Origin: Methanomassiliicoccaceae archaeon | GTDB lineage: Archaea; Thermoplasmatota; Thermoplasmata; Methanomassiliicoccales; Methanomethylophilaceae | Assembly: GCA_009776695.1 (NCBI GenBank) | Contig: WRNI01000016.1 | Coordinates: forward strand, 4,129 to 18,193 | Reading direction: 5' to 3' | Length of the DNA stretch: 14,065 nucleotides | Shown here: in pieces, positions 12,767 to 14,065 of the stretch | Position numbering within the stretch: the first letter of the stretch is position 1 | Layout: every line of letters starts with the position of its first letter | Program-made: the position numbers and the translations under genes | Notes under the pieces: generated by a model | What the model saw: only the letters and a program-made list of their open reading frames with translations | What the model was told of the DNA's origin: nothing | Database searches by the model: none

Positions 12767-13467
12767 TTAAGATCCCTTTCTATCATCCTTATCACCGTGT
12801 CGGTGATATAATTGTTCATCTCTTCTCCCAGCACCGCCGATGCGTCCGCCGTATCGCCCTCGACGCCGTCGGGCATGCACTGCGAAGCATCCCTCAGCAC
12901 CATACCGGAAGCGTCGACGAATCTTCCTCTGGGCCTTTCATTATTAACGATGTCGGGGCATATGTCCAGCATCCTTGATGTTTCCGCGAGACCGCCGTGC
13001 CCGTCTCCGTCGTAACAGAACGGATCGTATGTTCTCATAACCTCGTAATCGGATATGAGCATTATGCGCACGTCATGTTCCATGACGATCGCTCTGCACG
13101 CTTCCGTTACAGCCGCCATGTGCGACGTTCCGCAATGTCCGCTTATGACGAGTATTCGCGTTACGCCGTGCCATATCAGCGAATCAAGTATGTCGTGAAC
13201 AACGGAACGTAACGAATCGAACGTTACGCTGATCGTTCCGGGAACGTTCTTCATCGACGAATGGTTACCGTACGGCAGCGCCGGAGCAATGAGCACATTG
13301 TCCATACGTTCCGATATCTCGCGGGCGATATGCTCCGGCTGGAACGTGTCGGTGCCCAACGGCAAATGTGCCCCGTGTGCTTCCGTCGCGCCTATCGGCA
13401 ATATCACCAACGCATTCTTCGAAACCGCTTTTTTGAAATCATCAGCTGTTATACTGTCGATCCTCAT
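12763..13467 (-). CDS. Creatininase-family amidohydrolase (possible ArfB-type formamide hydrolase)
   Basis: A 234-residue metal-dependent amidohydrolase of the creatininase family. It has PIGATEAHGAHLPLGTD (24-40) with the metal ligands Glu29, His31 and Asp40, ISGHCGTSHMAAV (108-120) in place of the bacterial GHGGN, and DGDGHGGLAETS (153-164) with His157 and Glu162. In archaea this family includes ArfB, which removes formate from the first intermediate of riboflavin and F420 synthesis; the SGHxGxxHM version fits my memory of archaeal members, but creatininase and MftE-like roles cannot be excluded from sequence alone. Coupling to rpiA, which supplies ribulose-5-phosphate for the other half of riboflavin, weakly supports ArfB. 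The start has a TATA-like element about 25 nt upstream (leaderless). It is divergent from dph6. Confidence 0.85.
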   Translation of the reverse strand: MRIDSITADDFKKAVSKNALVILPIGATEAHGAHLPLGTDTFQPEHIAREISERMDNVLIAPALPYGNHSSMKNVPGTISVTFDSLRSVVHDILDSLIWHGVTRILVISGHCGTSHMAAVTEACRAIVMEHDVRIMLISDYEVMRTYDPFCYDGDGHGGLAETSRMLDICPDIVNNERPRGRFVDASGMVLRDASQCMPDGVEGDTADASAVLGEEMNNYITDTVIRMIERDLK

Positions 13468-13483
13468 GCTTACGTGAACGCCG

Positions 13484-13505
13484 TCAATAACTTAAAATTA
13501 TATCT
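13484..13505. promoter_or_regulatory. Overlapping divergent promoters for the creatininase-family gene and dph6
   Basis: One AT-rich block serves both directions: minus strand TTTTAAGTTATT (13498-13487), centred about 25 nt before ATG 13467, and plus strand AATTATAT (13496-13503), centred about 23 nt before ATG 13522. The two boxes overlap by a few bases, so TBP/TFB binding is probably mutually exclusive. Confidence 0.5.
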
Positions 13506-13521
13506 TCGTCATATGACGGGC

Positions 13522-14065
13522 ATGAGGCTTGCGTCACTGTATTCGGGAGGTAAGGACTCTTCTCTTTCGCTGTATATCGCGGAGCAGATGGGCCATACCG
13601 TTGAGTACATTGTGAATATCGTCCCGTCATCGGATGATTCCATGATCTTTCACGTTCCGAACGCGGATATGGTGCCTCTTCTTGCCGGATCGATGGGAAA
13701 GCGGCTTGTCACCGCGATGACGGACGGGAGCGAAGATGATGACATGAACGCTCTGCGCACTGCGCTTGATAATCTTGACGTGGACGGCATCGTGACAGGA
13801 ACGGTGTGGTCGGATTATCAGTGGGAGCGCATCAACATAATATGCGGCGACCTCGGTCTTTTCTGTCTCTCACCAATGTGGAGGAAGGATCAGGACATCG
13901 TCATGAAAGAACTTATCGATTCCGGCATATCATCAGTGATCGTCGGCGTCTACGCCGACGGTCTTGATGAAACATGGCTGGGAAGGAACGTATGCGACGC
14001 GTATGACGATCTGAAAGAGCTCAGATCAAGGAAAGGGATAAGCGTTCTGGGCGAGGGCGGGGAAT
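13522..14065 (+). CDS. Diphthine-ammonia ligase (Dph6 / MJ0570-type ATP-binding protein), partial
   Basis: Last step of diphthamide synthesis on elongation factor 2: ATP-dependent amidation of diphthine. The N-terminus MRLASLYSGGKDSSLSLYIA carries the PP-loop SGGKDS (8-13). Later come VTGTVWSDYQWERIN, FCLSPMWRKDQ and IVGVYADGLDETWLGR, all typical of the archaeal Dph6 group; the window ends within GEGGE, the start of the conserved EGGEFET element. About 181 residues are visible of a usual 220-240. I chose ATG 13522, not ATG 13513 three codons upstream, because the family starts at MR-(L)-A-x-L-x-SGGKDS and the TATA box centre is about 23 nt upstream of it; 13513 is possible. Confidence 0.92.
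   Translation, partial: MRLASLYSGGKDSSLSLYIAEQMGHTVEYIVNIVPSSDDSMIFHVPNADMVPLLAGSMGKRLVTAMTDGSEDDDMNALRTALDNLDVDGIVTGTVWSDYQWERINIICGDLGLFCLSPMWRKDQDIVMKELIDSGISSVIVGVYADGLDETWLGRNVCDAYDDLKELRSRKGISVLGEGGE

Overview
The window is archaeal chromosome, read mostly on the minus strand. Evidence for Archaea: the two ether-lipid prenyltransferases GGGP synthase and DGGGP synthase, RadA, a class I CCA-adding enzyme, the cluster rpl44e–rps27e–aIF2-alpha–Nop10–PAC2, a Dph6-type diphthamide ligase, and a tRNA-Tyr with a C1-G72 pair and a bulge-helix-bulge intron. TATA boxes lie about 26 nt upstream of many start codons, so many transcripts look leaderless. Together with the RadA sequence style this suggests the Thermoplasmatota (possibly Methanomassiliicoccales); that placement is inference.

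Layout. 1-1452: lipid operon (DGGGP synthase, then partial GGGP synthase, joined by an ATGA overlap). 1540-2481: radA. 2482-2955: a 474-nt intergenic region with a structured candidate RNA and a small tandem duplication. 2956-3318: three-helix membrane protein of unknown role. 3374-4696: cca. 4786-5607: metallo-beta-lactamase-fold hydrolase, divergent from 5724-7013, an MTA/SAH/5'-deoxyadenosine deaminase.

7014-9592 is the accessory part: three small unrecognised genes (7078-7314, 7394-7603, 7593-7835), a 12-bp minisatellite of five copies (7989-8052), and an AlbA_2/Schlafen-like ATP-binding regulator whose stop codon lies inside the first repeat copy. Next comes an intron-containing tRNA-Tyr (9593-9700).

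9804-11948 is a conserved translation/RNP operon transcribed as rpl44e, rps27e, aIF2-alpha, nop10, PAC2-family chaperone, with 1-23 nt overlaps or tiny gaps. 12092-13467 is a translationally coupled pair: a creatininase-family amidohydrolase (possibly the riboflavin/F420 deformylase ArfB) followed by ribose-5-phosphate isomerase A. A divergent promoter then starts dph6, cut by the window end.

No self-evident new multi-gene system is present. The best leads are the accessory pocket (minisatellite of back-to-back ATG-ATA-GAG-TAA units at the regulator's stop; orphan 80-aa gene with a near-perfect palindrome right after its start), the candidate ncRNA beside radA, and a Cys in the RadA Walker A motif.
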